64,000 nt of DNA from JABCPE02 sp963520725 (GCA_963520725.1 CAUQSG010000001.1:1-64000), one strand, 5' to 3'; positions 16,316 to 25,847 are shown, counted from the first letter of the stretch. The notes: generated by a model from the sequence alone, not told the origin. Program-made: numbers and translations.

Positions 16316-16879
16316 ATGAATAGAGAAAAATTTTATCTAGTGGTGTCAGGAGGAAAAGATAACCAATCAGTATTGTTGGGCGTTTTGCACATTTTTATAC
16401 TGACATTTGTTTTGAGAAGATTTATCAAAATCCTCAAAGAGGAAGGCAGTTCTTCGGATATGAGTAAGATATTATTAGGGATTTTAGCAGTGGTTATTTT
16501 GTTTTCTTTGGTTTTACAAATAGTGAAATTTTTCCGTAAAAAAGGAAAAGAAAATGATAAAGCAGGACTTTTAATTAATGAAGAAGGAATCGTTGATTTC
16601 GTTTCTGAGAAAGAAAATCTGGGGCTTATTGTTTGGAAGGATATAGAGCAGATTAGGATTAAAAATAATTTTTTAGGAGGGGTAAAATTGCTTTTAATGC
16701 TTAAAAATCCTAATGAATATATCAATGGAGCAAAGGACTGGAATACTAAAAAGAAGATGAGGCTCCAATACAGAAAATGGGGAACACCAGCGGTTATCAA
16801 TATTGATAATTTAGAGGTAAAACCAGATGATTTAGTGAAAGTTATAAAAAACGAGTTTGTATTAAAAAAATCTGAATAG
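16316..16879 (+). CDS. STM3941-like membrane protein inserted in the dcw cluster
   Basis: 187 residues with two hydrophobic segments (about 17-36 and 49-67) and a cytosolic C-terminal domain: LLINEEGIVDF, LGLIVWKDIEQIRI, LMLKNPNEYINGAK, WGTPAVINIDNLEVKPDDLV. This pattern resembles the STM3941 family (PH-like fold after a membrane hairpin), whose function is unknown; the match is from memory. The ATG is one base after the ftsI stop and 49 bases precede murE, so it is within the operon, yet it is not a known division gene. Confidence 0.7.
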   Translation: MNREKFYLVVSGGKDNQSVLLGVLHIFILTFVLRRFIKILKEEGSSSDMSKILLGILAVVILFSLVLQIVKFFRKKGKENDKAGLLINEEGIVDFVSEKENLGLIVWKDIEQIRIKNNFLGGVKLLLMLKNPNEYINGAKDWNTKKKMRLQYRKWGTPAVINIDNLEVKPDDLVKVIKNEFVLKKSE

Positions 16880-16928
16880 GTAGTTTAGATTGAACATAAC
16901 CATCAGAATATAAAAGAAATAAAAGAGA

Positions 16929-18389
16929 ATGATTTTAAGTCAAATATTGAGTAGAGTATCTATTTTGGAAAACCTCGGAAGTTTGGAAAAGGAGGTTTCT
17001 GAGATAGTTTTTGACAGCAGAAAAGTTGTGAAAAATGCTCTTTACGCAGCACTGAAAGGCAGCGTTTCAGACGGGCATCTGTATATAGATTCTGCGATAG
17101 AAAACGGGGCGAGTGTGATTGTTTGTGAAGATTTTCCAGAGAAAATAAATGAAGCAGTTACTTACATCAAAGTAAAAAACGCCTCCAAAACCTTGGGGAA
17201 AATAGCGAGTAATTTCTATGGAAATCCATCAGAAAAGCTTAATCTCATAGGAGTTACAGGAACGAATGGTAAAACCTCTACGGCGACTCTGCTGTTTGAT
17301 GTTTTCCAGAATTTAGGATTTTCTTCGGCGCTGATTTCTACGGTGGAATATAGAATAGGTGAAGAGATTATCCCATCTACCCACACCACGCCAGATGTAG
17401 TAAGGCTCAATCAGATGCTGGCAAAAGCAGTAGAAAAAGGCTGTGAATATGCTTTCATGGAAGTTAGTTCCCATGGAATTCATCAGGACAGAATAGAAGG
17501 ACTGAGCTTTAAAATCGCTGGTTTTACGAACATTACGCATGACCATTTGGATTATCACAAAACCTTTTTGGAATATCTGAATGTGAAGAAAAGATTTTTT
17601 GATGAACTGCCAGAAACTGCCGTTGCTATCACCAATATCGATGATAAAAACGGAAATGTAATGCTCCAAAGCACCAAGGCAAAAAAGAAAACCTACGCCT
17701 TGAAAACCATGGCAGACTATCAGGCGAAAATCTTGGAAGTTGATTTCGATGGAATGCTGCTGAATTTCAATGGGAAGGAGTTTTGGACAACTTTGACAGG
17801 GAAGTTTAATGTTTATAATTTGCTTTTGGTTTTCGCCATTGCTTCGGAATTAGGATTTGAAGGAAATGAAATTTTACAGGCGATTTCTAAGCTGAAAAGA
17901 GTGAACGGAAGATTTGAAACCATGAAATCCGACAGCGGTATTTTCTTCATTGTAGATTATGCCCACACGCCCGATGCTTTGGAAAATGTCTTGGACAGCA
18001 TCAATGAAATTCGGACAAAAAACGAAAGGCTGATTACCGTTTTCGGCTGTGGAGGAGATAGAGATAAAGAAAAACGCCCTAAAATGGGCAATGTAGCTTC
18101 CGCGAAATCCACACTGGCGATTATCACTTCTGATAACCCGAGAACAGAAGAGCCTTTGGAGATAATTAAAGAGATAGAAGCAGGCGTAGAACCGCAGAAT
18201 TTCAGCAAATATACTTCTATTCCAGACCGAAAAGAAGCAATAAAAATGGCGATAAAATTTGCTGAGCCAAAGGACATTGTCCTCGTTGCAGGAAAAGGGC
18301 ATGAAACTTACCAAGAAATCAATGGTGTGAGACATCATTTTGATGATAAAGAAGTGATAAAAGAATTATTAACCCTTATGGGAAAGTAA
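16929..18389 (+). CDS. murE: UDP-MurNAc-tripeptide synthetase MurE (meso-diaminopimelate-adding)
   Basis: A 486-residue cytosolic Mur ligase that adds the third stem residue to UDP-MurNAc-L-Ala-D-Glu using ATP. N-terminal uridine-binding domain (about 1-95, with FDSRKV and ALKGSVSDGH), central ATPase domain with GVTGTNGKTS (P-loop), EVSSHGIHQDR and NITHDHLDYH, and C-terminal domain with Asp402-Asn-Pro-Arg405. The DNPR motif marks enzymes that add meso-diaminopimelate rather than lysine, so the peptidoglycan is probably DAP-type. AGKGHETYQ near the end is also typical. Confidence 0.97.
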   Translation: MILSQILSRVSILENLGSLEKEVSEIVFDSRKVVKNALYAALKGSVSDGHLYIDSAIENGASVIVCEDFPEKINEAVTYIKVKNASKTLGKIASNFYGNPSEKLNLIGVTGTNGKTSTATLLFDVFQNLGFSSALISTVEYRIGEEIIPSTHTTPDVVRLNQMLAKAVEKGCEYAFMEVSSHGIHQDRIEGLSFKIAGFTNITHDHLDYHKTFLEYLNVKKRFFDELPETAVAITNIDDKNGNVMLQSTKAKKKTYALKTMADYQAKILEVDFDGMLLNFNGKEFWTTLTGKFNVYNLLLVFAIASELGFEGNEILQAISKLKRVNGRFETMKSDSGIFFIVDYAHTPDALENVLDSINEIRTKNERLITVFGCGGDRDKEKRPKMGNVASAKSTLAIITSDNPRTEEPLEIIKEIEAGVEPQNFSKYTSIPDRKEAIKMAIKFAEPKDIVLVAGKGHETYQEINGVRHHFDDKEVIKELLTLMGK

Positions 18390-18412
18390 AACAATAAAAA
18401 CGGACAAATAAA

Positions 18413-19654
18413 ATGCTATACTACTTATATGAATATTTAACGAGTCAAGGAATCCATATCCCAGGGTTGAATTTGTTGCGATATATTTCATTTCGTGCAG
18501 GGATGTCTGTGCTTTTGTCCTTGTGGATAGCCCTTGTTTACGGGAAGAAAATCATTAACTTCCTCCGAAGAAGACAGATGGGAGAACTTGTGAGAGACCT
18601 CGGACTAGAAGGACAGAAACAAAAAGAAGGAACGCCTACGATGGGCGGTCTGATTATCATTATTTCTACACTGATTCCAGTTTTGCTATTTACGAAACTG
18701 AATAATGTTTATATCGTTCTCCTTGTGGTTTCAGTGCTTTGGATGGGAGCGATTGGTTTTATTGATGACTATCTTAAGAAAATCAAAAAGAACAAAGATG
18801 GCCTGAGCGGTAAATTCAAGGTGATTGGGCAAGTAGGTTTAGGACTTATCGTAGGAGTAACGATGTATTTCCATGAAGGAGTGGTTATTAAACGAGAAGT
18901 TCCAGACCTGCCACAGGCAACACAGCACAGCGTGGTAGAAAAATTCTCTGCTGAAGAAAAAGCGATAATATCTACAGTTCCTTTCGTTAAAAATAATGAA
19001 TTTGATTACAGTAAAGTTCTTTTCTGGATGGATGAGCAAGATGCGCAGAAATGGTCTTGGATAGTTTTTATTCCTGTGGTTATATTCATTGTTACGGCAG
19101 TTTCCAATGGAGCAAATATCACCGATGGGATAGATGGTCTCGCAGCTGGGACAAGTGCAGTGATACTGCTTACTTTGGCGTTTTTTGCGTATGTTTCGGG
19201 GAATATCATTTTTGCGGATTATCTCAATATAATGTTCATCCCAGACACGGGCGAAACTACCATTTTCACGATTGCACTTGTAGGAGCAGTTATCGGATTT
19301 TTCTGGTATAATACCTATCCGGCGCAAGTGTTTATGGGAGATACAGGAAGTCTGATGCTGGGTGGAGTAATCGCGGTTTTGGCGATTATCCTCAGAAAAG
19401 AACTATTGATACCTGTTCTTTGTGGAATCTTTTTGGTGGAAAATCTTTCGGTGGTTTTACAGGTGTTGGTTTTCAAATACAGAAAGAAAAAACACGGGCT
19501 GGAATACGCACAGAATAACCGACTATTTAAAATGTCGCCTCTGCATCACCATTATCAGAAATGTGGTTACCACGAAAGTAAAATCGTGAATAGAATGATT
19601 ATCATAGGTGTGATTTTGGCGGTAATTTGTTTAATAACCTTGAAAATAAGATAA
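18413..19654 (+). CDS. mraY: Phospho-MurNAc-pentapeptide transferase MraY
   Basis: A 413-residue polytopic membrane enzyme that joins phospho-MurNAc-pentapeptide to undecaprenyl phosphate, making lipid I. Motifs: KEGTPTMGGL, GFIDDYLKKIKKNKDGL (DD pair), NGANITDGIDGLAAG and MGDTGSLMLGG, and PLHHHYQKCG near the end. It is longer than the ~360-residue E. coli enzyme because of an insert at about residues 155-210 (EVPDLPQATQHSVVEKF region) between helices, which I recall as common in Bacteroidota. Confidence 0.96.
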   Translation: MLYYLYEYLTSQGIHIPGLNLLRYISFRAGMSVLLSLWIALVYGKKIINFLRRRQMGELVRDLGLEGQKQKEGTPTMGGLIIIISTLIPVLLFTKLNNVYIVLLVVSVLWMGAIGFIDDYLKKIKKNKDGLSGKFKVIGQVGLGLIVGVTMYFHEGVVIKREVPDLPQATQHSVVEKFSAEEKAIISTVPFVKNNEFDYSKVLFWMDEQDAQKWSWIVFIPVVIFIVTAVSNGANITDGIDGLAAGTSAVILLTLAFFAYVSGNIIFADYLNIMFIPDTGETTIFTIALVGAVIGFFWYNTYPAQVFMGDTGSLMLGGVIAVLAIILRKELLIPVLCGIFLVENLSVVLQVLVFKYRKKKHGLEYAQNNRLFKMSPLHHHYQKCGYHESKIVNRMIIIGVILAVICLITLKIR

Positions 19655-19666
19655 AATTTAATTAAA

Positions 19667-20212
19667 ATGGGATTCTTTTCAAAATTGTTTGGAGGCAAAA
19701 ATGAGGATGAAATAGATTTCAATATTTATTTGGAGTTTGCCAAATTGATTAGCCTTGATGATAAAAAAGTTTTATCAGAGGTTAAAGAGTTGATTACTAA
19801 TACAGATAGGTTCATTTCAAAGAATAAAGAATTCTATGAAAATAGAGGAATAGACCTAGATAAATGGAAAAAATCAAGGCTCATTTGGATGGGTTTTGCG
19901 GATATTTTGATTAGTAATGGTTATGCAGAGGAGTTTGACTGGAAATGCGAATTGGAGAGTTTTGAGTTTTTGCTGACAGAGTTAAAATCCTTTAAAAATT
20001 ATGCTCTGGAACTTCCTCCATTGGCTGAAGACAAACATGATGTCTATGGCTGGATAAGCGCTATCAATACGGCTTGGCATGGGTATGGAGTTTATCTCAT
20101 GCAGATGTATATAGACAGTGACAGCTATGTGATATTCCCTATTGAAGCTAGCAAGACGGAATTTCTGGAAACGGAGAGCAAAAAGATAAATGAAATGTTC
20201 ATGATTTGTTAA
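19667..20212 (+). CDS. DUF6630-like protein inserted in the dcw cluster
   Basis: A 181-residue soluble protein placed 12 bases after mraY and 11 before murD. The N-terminus MGFFSKLFGGKNEDE is a short amphipathic, glycine-starting segment. The C-terminal half (YGWISAINTAWHGYGVYL, MYIDSDSYVIFPIEAS) resembles the DUF6630 family, from memory. The family's role is unknown. It is not a recognised division or wall gene. The N-terminal style is shared with the DUF4261-like protein at 48938-49744. Confidence 0.65.
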   Translation: MGFFSKLFGGKNEDEIDFNIYLEFAKLISLDDKKVLSEVKELITNTDRFISKNKEFYENRGIDLDKWKKSRLIWMGFADILISNGYAEEFDWKCELESFEFLLTELKSFKNYALELPPLAEDKHDVYGWISAINTAWHGYGVYLMQMYIDSDSYVIFPIEASKTEFLETESKKINEMFMIC

Positions 20213-20223
20213 TATAGAAAAAA

Positions 20224-21549
20224 ATGAAAATAATAATATTAGGTGGCGGCGAGAGTGGTGTAGGAGCAGCTGTTTTGGCGAAGAAAAAAGGTTTGGAAGT
20301 TTTCCTTTCGGATCGTGGCGCTATTAAGGAACATTATAAAAAACAGTTGCAGGCAGAAAGGATAGATTTTGAGGAAGGGACGCATAGCGAGGAGCGGATT
20401 TTAGCCGCGGACTGGGTTATAAAATCGCCTGGGATACCAAAGAAAGCACCTTTAATTCAAAAAATTAAAGAAAAAGGAATCCGCTTGTCATCAGAGATAG
20501 AATTTGCGGCAGAATTTACCGATGCCAAAATCGTTGCCGTAACGGGAAGCAATGGTAAAACAACCACTACTTCGCTGATTTATCATATTTTGAAAAACAG
20601 CGGACTAAATGTAGGGCTGGGCGGAAATATCGGTAAAAGTTTTGCGATGCAGGTGGCTACAGAAAATTTTGAATATTATGTATTGGAAATCAGTAGTTTC
20701 CAGTTGGATGATATTCAGCATTTCAGGCCATATATTAGTTTGCTTTTAAACTTGTCGCCAGACCATTTGGACCAGTATAATTATAATTACGAAGAATATG
20801 CATTAGCAAAATTCCGAATTGCTGAAAATCAGGAGAATGACAACTATTTCATTTACAATAAAGATGATGAAATGAGCATGAAACTCCTTCAAGAACTTAA
20901 TTTGAGAGTGAAAAAAATTCCGTTTTCCATGAAGGAAAAACTTGATGAGGGAGGTTATTCTGTGGATGAAAATTTGGTGGTTAAACTTCGTGAAGAATTT
21001 TCTATGAAAATAGAAGATTTGGCTCTCGTAGGAAAACACAATGTAGCGAACAGCCTCGCTGCGAGTATTGCGGGTAAATTGCTGAATATCAGTAATGAAA
21101 GTATTAGAAATTCATTGATGACATTTCAGGCTGTGGAGCATAGATTGGAAGAAGTGGCGGAGAGAGACGGCGTGAAATACATCAATGACAGTAAGGCTAC
21201 TAATGTAAATGCCACATACTACGCATTGGAAAGTATGAAGCGACCAGTGATTTGGATAGTGGGTGGAGTGGATAAAGGGAATGACTATTCCGAAATAGCA
21301 GATTTGGTGAAGAAAAAAGTAAAAGCTGTTATCTGTATGGGGCTGGATAACTCTAAGATTATCAGTTTTTTCCAAGGGATAAAGGAAAACATTTATGATA
21401 CATTGAGCATGGAAGAGGCTGTCCGTACAGCTAAGAAATTAGCCCAATATGGAGATGCTGTGCTGCTGTCTCCGTGTTGTGCGAGTTTTGACTTGTTTGA
21501 TAACTACGAGGATAGGGGAAGAAAATTTAAAACGGAAGTTTTTAAGTAA
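20224..21549 (+). CDS. murD: UDP-MurNAc-L-alanine:D-glutamate ligase MurD
   Basis: A 441-residue cytosolic Mur ligase that adds D-glutamate to UDP-MurNAc-L-Ala. N-terminal Rossmann-like domain begins MKIIILGGGESGVGAAVLA; ATPase P-loop VTGSNGKTTTTS (about residues 105-116); EISSFQLDDI and LNLSPDHLDQYN in the central domain; VEHRLEEVAERDGVKYINDS and AVLLSPCCASFDLFDNYEDRG at the C-terminus, all MurD-specific. It follows an unrelated gene by 11 bases and precedes ftsW by 16. Confidence 0.97.
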   Translation: MKIIILGGGESGVGAAVLAKKKGLEVFLSDRGAIKEHYKKQLQAERIDFEEGTHSEERILAADWVIKSPGIPKKAPLIQKIKEKGIRLSSEIEFAAEFTDAKIVAVTGSNGKTTTTSLIYHILKNSGLNVGLGGNIGKSFAMQVATENFEYYVLEISSFQLDDIQHFRPYISLLLNLSPDHLDQYNYNYEEYALAKFRIAENQENDNYFIYNKDDEMSMKLLQELNLRVKKIPFSMKEKLDEGGYSVDENLVVKLREEFSMKIEDLALVGKHNVANSLAASIAGKLLNISNESIRNSLMTFQAVEHRLEEVAERDGVKYINDSKATNVNATYYALESMKRPVIWIVGGVDKGNDYSEIADLVKKKVKAVICMGLDNSKIISFFQGIKENIYDTLSMEEAVRTAKKLAQYGDAVLLSPCCASFDLFDNYEDRGRKFKTEVFK

Positions 21550-21565
21550 AAAAAGAAACTTATAA

Positions 21566-22801
21566 ATGACTCAAAATAAAACACAAAGCAGAAATTTTTT
21601 TAAAGGAGATAAGGTATTGTGGTATATTATCATCGCAATATCTATTTTCTCTTTTTTCCCTGTTTATTCTGCAAGTACGAATTTACAATATATCGTAGGG
21701 GAAGGAACAACGATTCGCCATTTAGGAAAACATGCAGGGTTTATTCTGTTTGGACTTGGTATAATGGCTGGTGTTACCCATTTTATAAAATATGAATGGA
21801 TTGGAAAATTGAGCGGATTAGTCCTAGTTATAATGGTGCCTGTTTTATTATTAGCGAGTTATTTTGGGAGTAATATTGGTGGAGCAAGTGCAGGTAGGTG
21901 GGTTTCACTTGGGCCAGTAAGATTTCAGCCATCTACATTTGCTTATTTGGTGCTGATAGTATATCTCTGCCGTCATTTGGCGAAAAATATGCCTAAAAAT
22001 AAGGAAGAAATTTCCTATTTGAATCATGCTTTGATTATTGTGCCTATTTTAGTGATATTTGGTTTGATTGCGAAGGATAATGGTTCTACAGCACTTATGA
22101 TTTTGATAATGTCCATAGTAGTATTGGTTGTGGGACAGTATCCGTTGAAATATATCATAAGGCTCGGAGCAATTGCTGTTGTAGGGATTACGATGTTTTT
22201 ATTTGTAGCATTGAATACGAATATTTTCAAGAATACCCGTGTTCATACTTGGATTAGTAGAGTGGAAACCTTTGTCAGTTCAGATAAACTTAATGAATCC
22301 GAAAATGAAGCATTAAAAGCTAAAAATTACCAAATCAATCAAGCAAAGGCAGCGATAGTGCATGGAGGACTTTTAGGAGTGGGGCCAGGGAAAAGTGCAT
22401 TGAAGCAGTCACTTCCTCAGTCTGCATCGGATTTTATTTTTGCCATTATTGTTGAAGAATATGGACTTTTGGGGGCAGCTATGCTGATGGGCGCCTACTT
22501 TATTATACTGATGAGAATAGTCATCATCGCTACTAAAATACCGACATTTTATGGGTCTTTATTGGTTTTATCAATAGGGATGATGATATTTCTACAGCTG
22601 GCGGTGAATATTGCCGTTGCGGTGAATATTATCCCTGTTACAGGGCAACCACTTCCATTGATAAGTTATGGGGGAACCTCTATGCTGGTTACTTATATTC
22701 AGCTTGGAATAGTTCTAAATATCAGTTCAAGGATACAGGTTTTAGGAGAGGAAGGTCTAGGAGAAAAACAAATAGCCAAAGAAATGAATGATATTGCATA
22801 G
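21566..22801 (+). CDS. ftsW: Septal peptidoglycan polymerase FtsW
   Basis: A 411-residue SEDS-family integral membrane glycosyltransferase with about ten helices that polymerises lipid II at the septum with FtsI. Signatures: GASAGRWVSLGPVRFQPSTF, KDNGSTALMI and PVTGQPLPLISYGGTSML. The call as FtsW rather than RodA rests on its position in the dcw cluster between murD and murG. Charged C-terminal tail (GEEGLGEKQIAKEMND). Confidence 0.94.
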   Translation: MTQNKTQSRNFFKGDKVLWYIIIAISIFSFFPVYSASTNLQYIVGEGTTIRHLGKHAGFILFGLGIMAGVTHFIKYEWIGKLSGLVLVIMVPVLLLASYFGSNIGGASAGRWVSLGPVRFQPSTFAYLVLIVYLCRHLAKNMPKNKEEISYLNHALIIVPILVIFGLIAKDNGSTALMILIMSIVVLVVGQYPLKYIIRLGAIAVVGITMFLFVALNTNIFKNTRVHTWISRVETFVSSDKLNESENEALKAKNYQINQAKAAIVHGGLLGVGPGKSALKQSLPQSASDFIFAIIVEEYGLLGAAMLMGAYFIILMRIVIIATKIPTFYGSLLVLSIGMMIFLQLAVNIAVAVNIIPVTGQPLPLISYGGTSMLVTYIQLGIVLNISSRIQVLGEEGLGEKQIAKEMNDIA

Positions 22802-22832
22802 ATTACTATCATTTTTGAAAAATAAAAAAGAA

Positions 22833-23954
22833 ATGGAGCGTCAAGATAAAACTAATGAACAACGAAAAATAAGAGTTTTAATGAGCGGCGGCGGCACAGG
22901 AGGACATATTTTCCCTGCTGTGGCGATAGCCAACGAGATTAAAAGCAGATTTCCCAATGCCGAGTTTTTGTTCGTGGGAGCGAATGGAAAAATGGAAATG
23001 GAGAAAGTCCCTCAGGCTGGATATAGAATAGAAGGACTGAATATCGCAGGGTTTGACAGAGGAAATTTGCTTAAAAACATCGGTCTTCCTTTTAAAATTA
23101 TTTCCAGTTTGTGGAAAGCGAGAAAGATTATTAAAAACTTTAAACCAGATTTTGCTGTCGGAACGGGCGGTTTTGCTTCTGGCCCTGCTTTGTATATGGC
23201 ATCATCCCTCGGCGTTCCGATTTTTGTACAGGAACAAAACTCCATTTTAGGGAAAACCAATCAGTTTCTTGGAAGAAGAGCCAAAGCCGTTTTCATGGGC
23301 TATCCCAATATTAGCCGTTTTCTTCCTGCGGTATTCACAGGAAATCCTATCCGAGAGAATATCGTTACAGATATTATAAATACCAAAGAAGCGAAGGAAA
23401 AAATGGGCTTAGACCTAAATAAACTTACCATTCTTTCTGTGGGCGGTTCATTAGGCTCAAAAACCCTAAATAATGCTTGGAGAGAGCTTTTACCTAAATT
23501 AAAGGAAAAAAATATCCAGTTGGTGTGGCAGACAGGAAAGCTTGAATATCAAAACATTATATCTCAATGTGGAGGTGATGAGCAAGGAATTCAAATCAAG
23601 GAGTTTATCTCAGATATGGCATTGGCATATTCGGCGGCGGATGTGATTGTATCAAGAGCGGGAGCTATCGCGATTTCCGAGCTGGCAGTAGTAGGGAAGC
23701 CCATTCTTTTGGTGCCGTTCCCTTATGCAGCGGAAGACCATCAGACCAAAAATGCAATGGCTTTGGTGGAAAAAAATGCAGCCAAAATGGTTAAAGATTC
23801 CGAAATGGAGGAGAAATTCTGGAATACACTGATGGAAATCTGCGAAGACGAGAATTTGAGAAAAGAAATGTCCAGCAATCTGAAATTCTTTGCAAAACCA
23901 AATGCGGCAAAGGAAATTGTGGATGAAATTTTTAAAATATTAAAAACTAAATAA
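22833..23954 (+). CDS. murG: UDP-GlcNAc:lipid I N-acetylglucosaminyltransferase MurG
   Basis: A 373-residue GT28 enzyme that adds GlcNAc to lipid I on the inner membrane face. I use the ATG at 22833 (after AAAAAAGAA), which gives 18 residues before the glycine-rich loop VLMSGGGTGGHIFPAVAIA; the open frame extends back to 22788 inside ftsW, but those residues (lysine-rich, LSFLKNKKE) do not look like the family. Other motifs: GTGGFASGPALYMAS, QEQNSILGKTNQFLG, GGSLGSKTLNNAW and the donor site VSRAGAIAISELAVVGKP. Confidence 0.95.
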   Translation: MERQDKTNEQRKIRVLMSGGGTGGHIFPAVAIANEIKSRFPNAEFLFVGANGKMEMEKVPQAGYRIEGLNIAGFDRGNLLKNIGLPFKIISSLWKARKIIKNFKPDFAVGTGGFASGPALYMASSLGVPIFVQEQNSILGKTNQFLGRRAKAVFMGYPNISRFLPAVFTGNPIRENIVTDIINTKEAKEKMGLDLNKLTILSVGGSLGSKTLNNAWRELLPKLKEKNIQLVWQTGKLEYQNIISQCGGDEQGIQIKEFISDMALAYSAADVIVSRAGAIAISELAVVGKPILLVPFPYAAEDHQTKNAMALVEKNAAKMVKDSEMEEKFWNTLMEICEDENLRKEMSSNLKFFAKPNAAKEIVDEIFKILKTK

Positions 23955-24482
23955 ATGTGTAGATATGCGATGGTTTCTTACAAACCGCATTATGCATGTT
24001 TTAATTGTAGGAAAACCTTTAAAAGAAGGCTTTTTTATGACATCAGAAAGGGAGAGCAGAATGATATAGCCAAATGCCCTCAGTGTGGAAAGCCTATGGC
24101 AGATATGGGACTAGATTTTGCTTCGCCATCTAAAAATGATAAAAAAGCGTGGGAGCATCTCCAAAAACTCTATCAAGTAGGGATTACCTTTCATTCCTGT
24201 GGCTGTTCAGGACCTGGCTACATCCCGCGGGATAGAGATGCGCTTCTTGCTTATTTTAAAGGAATTAGGGAAGGTTATGAAGAGCAGCTCAAGTTTTTTA
24301 GAAGTAGAACAGAACCAGCGAGTAAAGCTGAAATACAAAGGGATAATGACAAAAATTTTTATTACATCTGTCGAATTCCTTCAAAACTAAAATCAAAAAA
24401 TGGTTTTGTGAAAAATGAAGATGCCATTGATTTTTGGATCAGTAAAATAAAAGAAGTGGAAGAAAAAATAGCGAAAATTTGA
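23955..24482 (+). CDS. Zinc-ribbon-like protein of unknown function inserted in dcw
   Basis: A 175-residue soluble protein whose ATG follows the murG stop without a gap. Two CxxC pairs (ACFNCRKTF near residue 15 and AKCPQCGKPM near 45) form a likely zinc ribbon. A second cysteine-rich block, TFHSCGCSGPGYIPRDRD, is distinctive, and a helical charged C-terminus follows. From memory similar hypothetical proteins occur in other Bacteroidota, without assigned function. Its stop lies 14 bases before the murC ATG, so it shares the operon. Confidence 0.7.
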   Translation: MCRYAMVSYKPHYACFNCRKTFKRRLFYDIRKGEQNDIAKCPQCGKPMADMGLDFASPSKNDKKAWEHLQKLYQVGITFHSCGCSGPGYIPRDRDALLAYFKGIREGYEEQLKFFRSRTEPASKAEIQRDNDKNFYYICRIPSKLKSKNGFVKNEDAIDFWISKIKEVEEKIAKI

Positions 24483-24496
24483 ATAGAATATCAGAA

Positions 24497-25846
24497 ATGA
24501 AACAATATAAAAACTTTTATTTCATAGGAATTGGAGGGATAGGAATGTCCGCTCTTGCAAGGTATTTTAAAAGCCTGGGAAAGAATGTTTTAGGATATGA
24601 TAAAACCGAGACCAAACTGACTAAAAAACTGCAAGAAGAAGGAATAGCTATCCAGTTTAAAGATGAAATCGTTCAGGAAATCAGTGCTTTAGATAAGGCT
24701 GAAACGCTTGTGATTTTTACGCCAGCGATTAAGGAACTGCAGATTTTGGATTATTTCAATCAGCAGGGATTTTCAGTTTTGAAACGAGCAAAAGTCTTGG
24801 GAATGGTTACCGAAAATACCGAATGCATCGCAGTGGCAGGAACTCACGGGAAAACGACTACTTCCTGCCTTGTGGCTCATCTCTGTAAGGAGGCTGGACT
24901 TCCGTTTTCGGCCTTTTTAGGAGGAATTTCGGAGAATTTTGGGTCTAATTTTATGTTTAATGGCAATCAATATTCCGTTTTGGAAGCCGATGAATACGAC
25001 CGAAGTTTTCTCAATCTGTCACCAGACTGGGCGATAATAACTTCTACGGATGCCGATCATCTCGATATATATGGCGACAAAGAAAATATAGAGCAGGGCT
25101 TTGAGGATTTTGCGAATTTGGTTCCAGATGACCGCCAGCTTTTTGTAAGAAAAGGAATAAAAATCACCAGAAACGCGCAGACTTATGCGGTGAATGAGAA
25201 GGCGGATTATTACTCCGATAACCTCCAAATGAAAGGCGAAAAAATTAGTTTTGATTTCCATACAAAAGATGGAGAAACTCACCAGTTTGAGTGGGAAATT
25301 CCAGGAATTCACAATGTGGAAAACGCTACGGGAGCATTGGCTCTGCTTCATCATCTTGGAGTGGATTTTGAGGTTTTGAAGAAAGCAATAGCTTGTTTCA
25401 AAGGGATAAAACGCCGCTATACGAGGCATAAATTCGCTGATGGAAAAATCTATGTGGATGACTATGCGCACCACCCGACGGAGCTGAACGCGGTGATAAA
25501 CTCCATTCGAGAATTTAATCCTGATAAAAAACTTTTAGTGGTTTTTCAGCCACATCTTTTCAGTAGAACGAAGGATTTCGCTGATGGTTTCGCGGAAAGT
25601 CTGTCTAAAGCAGATGAGCTGTTGCTGTTGGATATTTACCCAGCAAGAGAATTACAAGAAAATTTTTCTGAAATTACTTCCGAGTGGTTGTTAGAAAAAG
25701 TAAATTTGCAAAATAAAGAAGTTTCTACCCTTGCGGCTGCATTTGATAAAATCAAAAGTAAGGATTTTGATGTTTTGCTCACGGTAGGTGCAGGAAATAT
25801 AGATACCCTCTATGACGGCATAGTGGAGTGGATGGAGAATAGATAA
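24497..25846 (+). CDS. murC: UDP-N-acetylmuramate:L-alanine ligase MurC
   Basis: A 449-residue cytosolic Mur ligase that adds L-alanine to UDP-MurNAc. I choose the ATG at 24497 because the family begins right at the first strand (KQYKNFYFIGIGGIGMSALA); the in-frame TTG at 24479 overlaps the previous gene. Motifs: GIGGIGMSALARYF, VAGTHGKTTTSCLVAH (P-loop), EADEYDRSFL, DADHLDIYGD and VDDYAHHPTELNAVI, the last diagnostic for MurC. Confidence 0.97.
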   Translation: MKQYKNFYFIGIGGIGMSALARYFKSLGKNVLGYDKTETKLTKKLQEEGIAIQFKDEIVQEISALDKAETLVIFTPAIKELQILDYFNQQGFSVLKRAKVLGMVTENTECIAVAGTHGKTTTSCLVAHLCKEAGLPFSAFLGGISENFGSNFMFNGNQYSVLEADEYDRSFLNLSPDWAIITSTDADHLDIYGDKENIEQGFEDFANLVPDDRQLFVRKGIKITRNAQTYAVNEKADYYSDNLQMKGEKISFDFHTKDGETHQFEWEIPGIHNVENATGALALLHHLGVDFEVLKKAIACFKGIKRRYTRHKFADGKIYVDDYAHHPTELNAVINSIREFNPDKKLLVVFQPHLFSRTKDFADGFAESLSKADELLLLDIYPARELQENFSEITSEWLLEKVNLQNKEVSTLAAAFDKIKSKDFDVLLTVGAGNIDTLYDGIVEWMENR

Positions 25847-25847
25847 G

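Noticed and set aside
17874..18338. Minus-strand ORF of 154 codons opposite murE
   Set aside because: Opposite a fully conserved Mur ligase; composition rich in Phe, Ser and Cys as in reverse-strand shadows.
19667..20212. dcw inserts as toxin-immunity pairs
   Set aside because: No toxin-like partner lies next to any of the three inserts; kept only as genes of unknown function.
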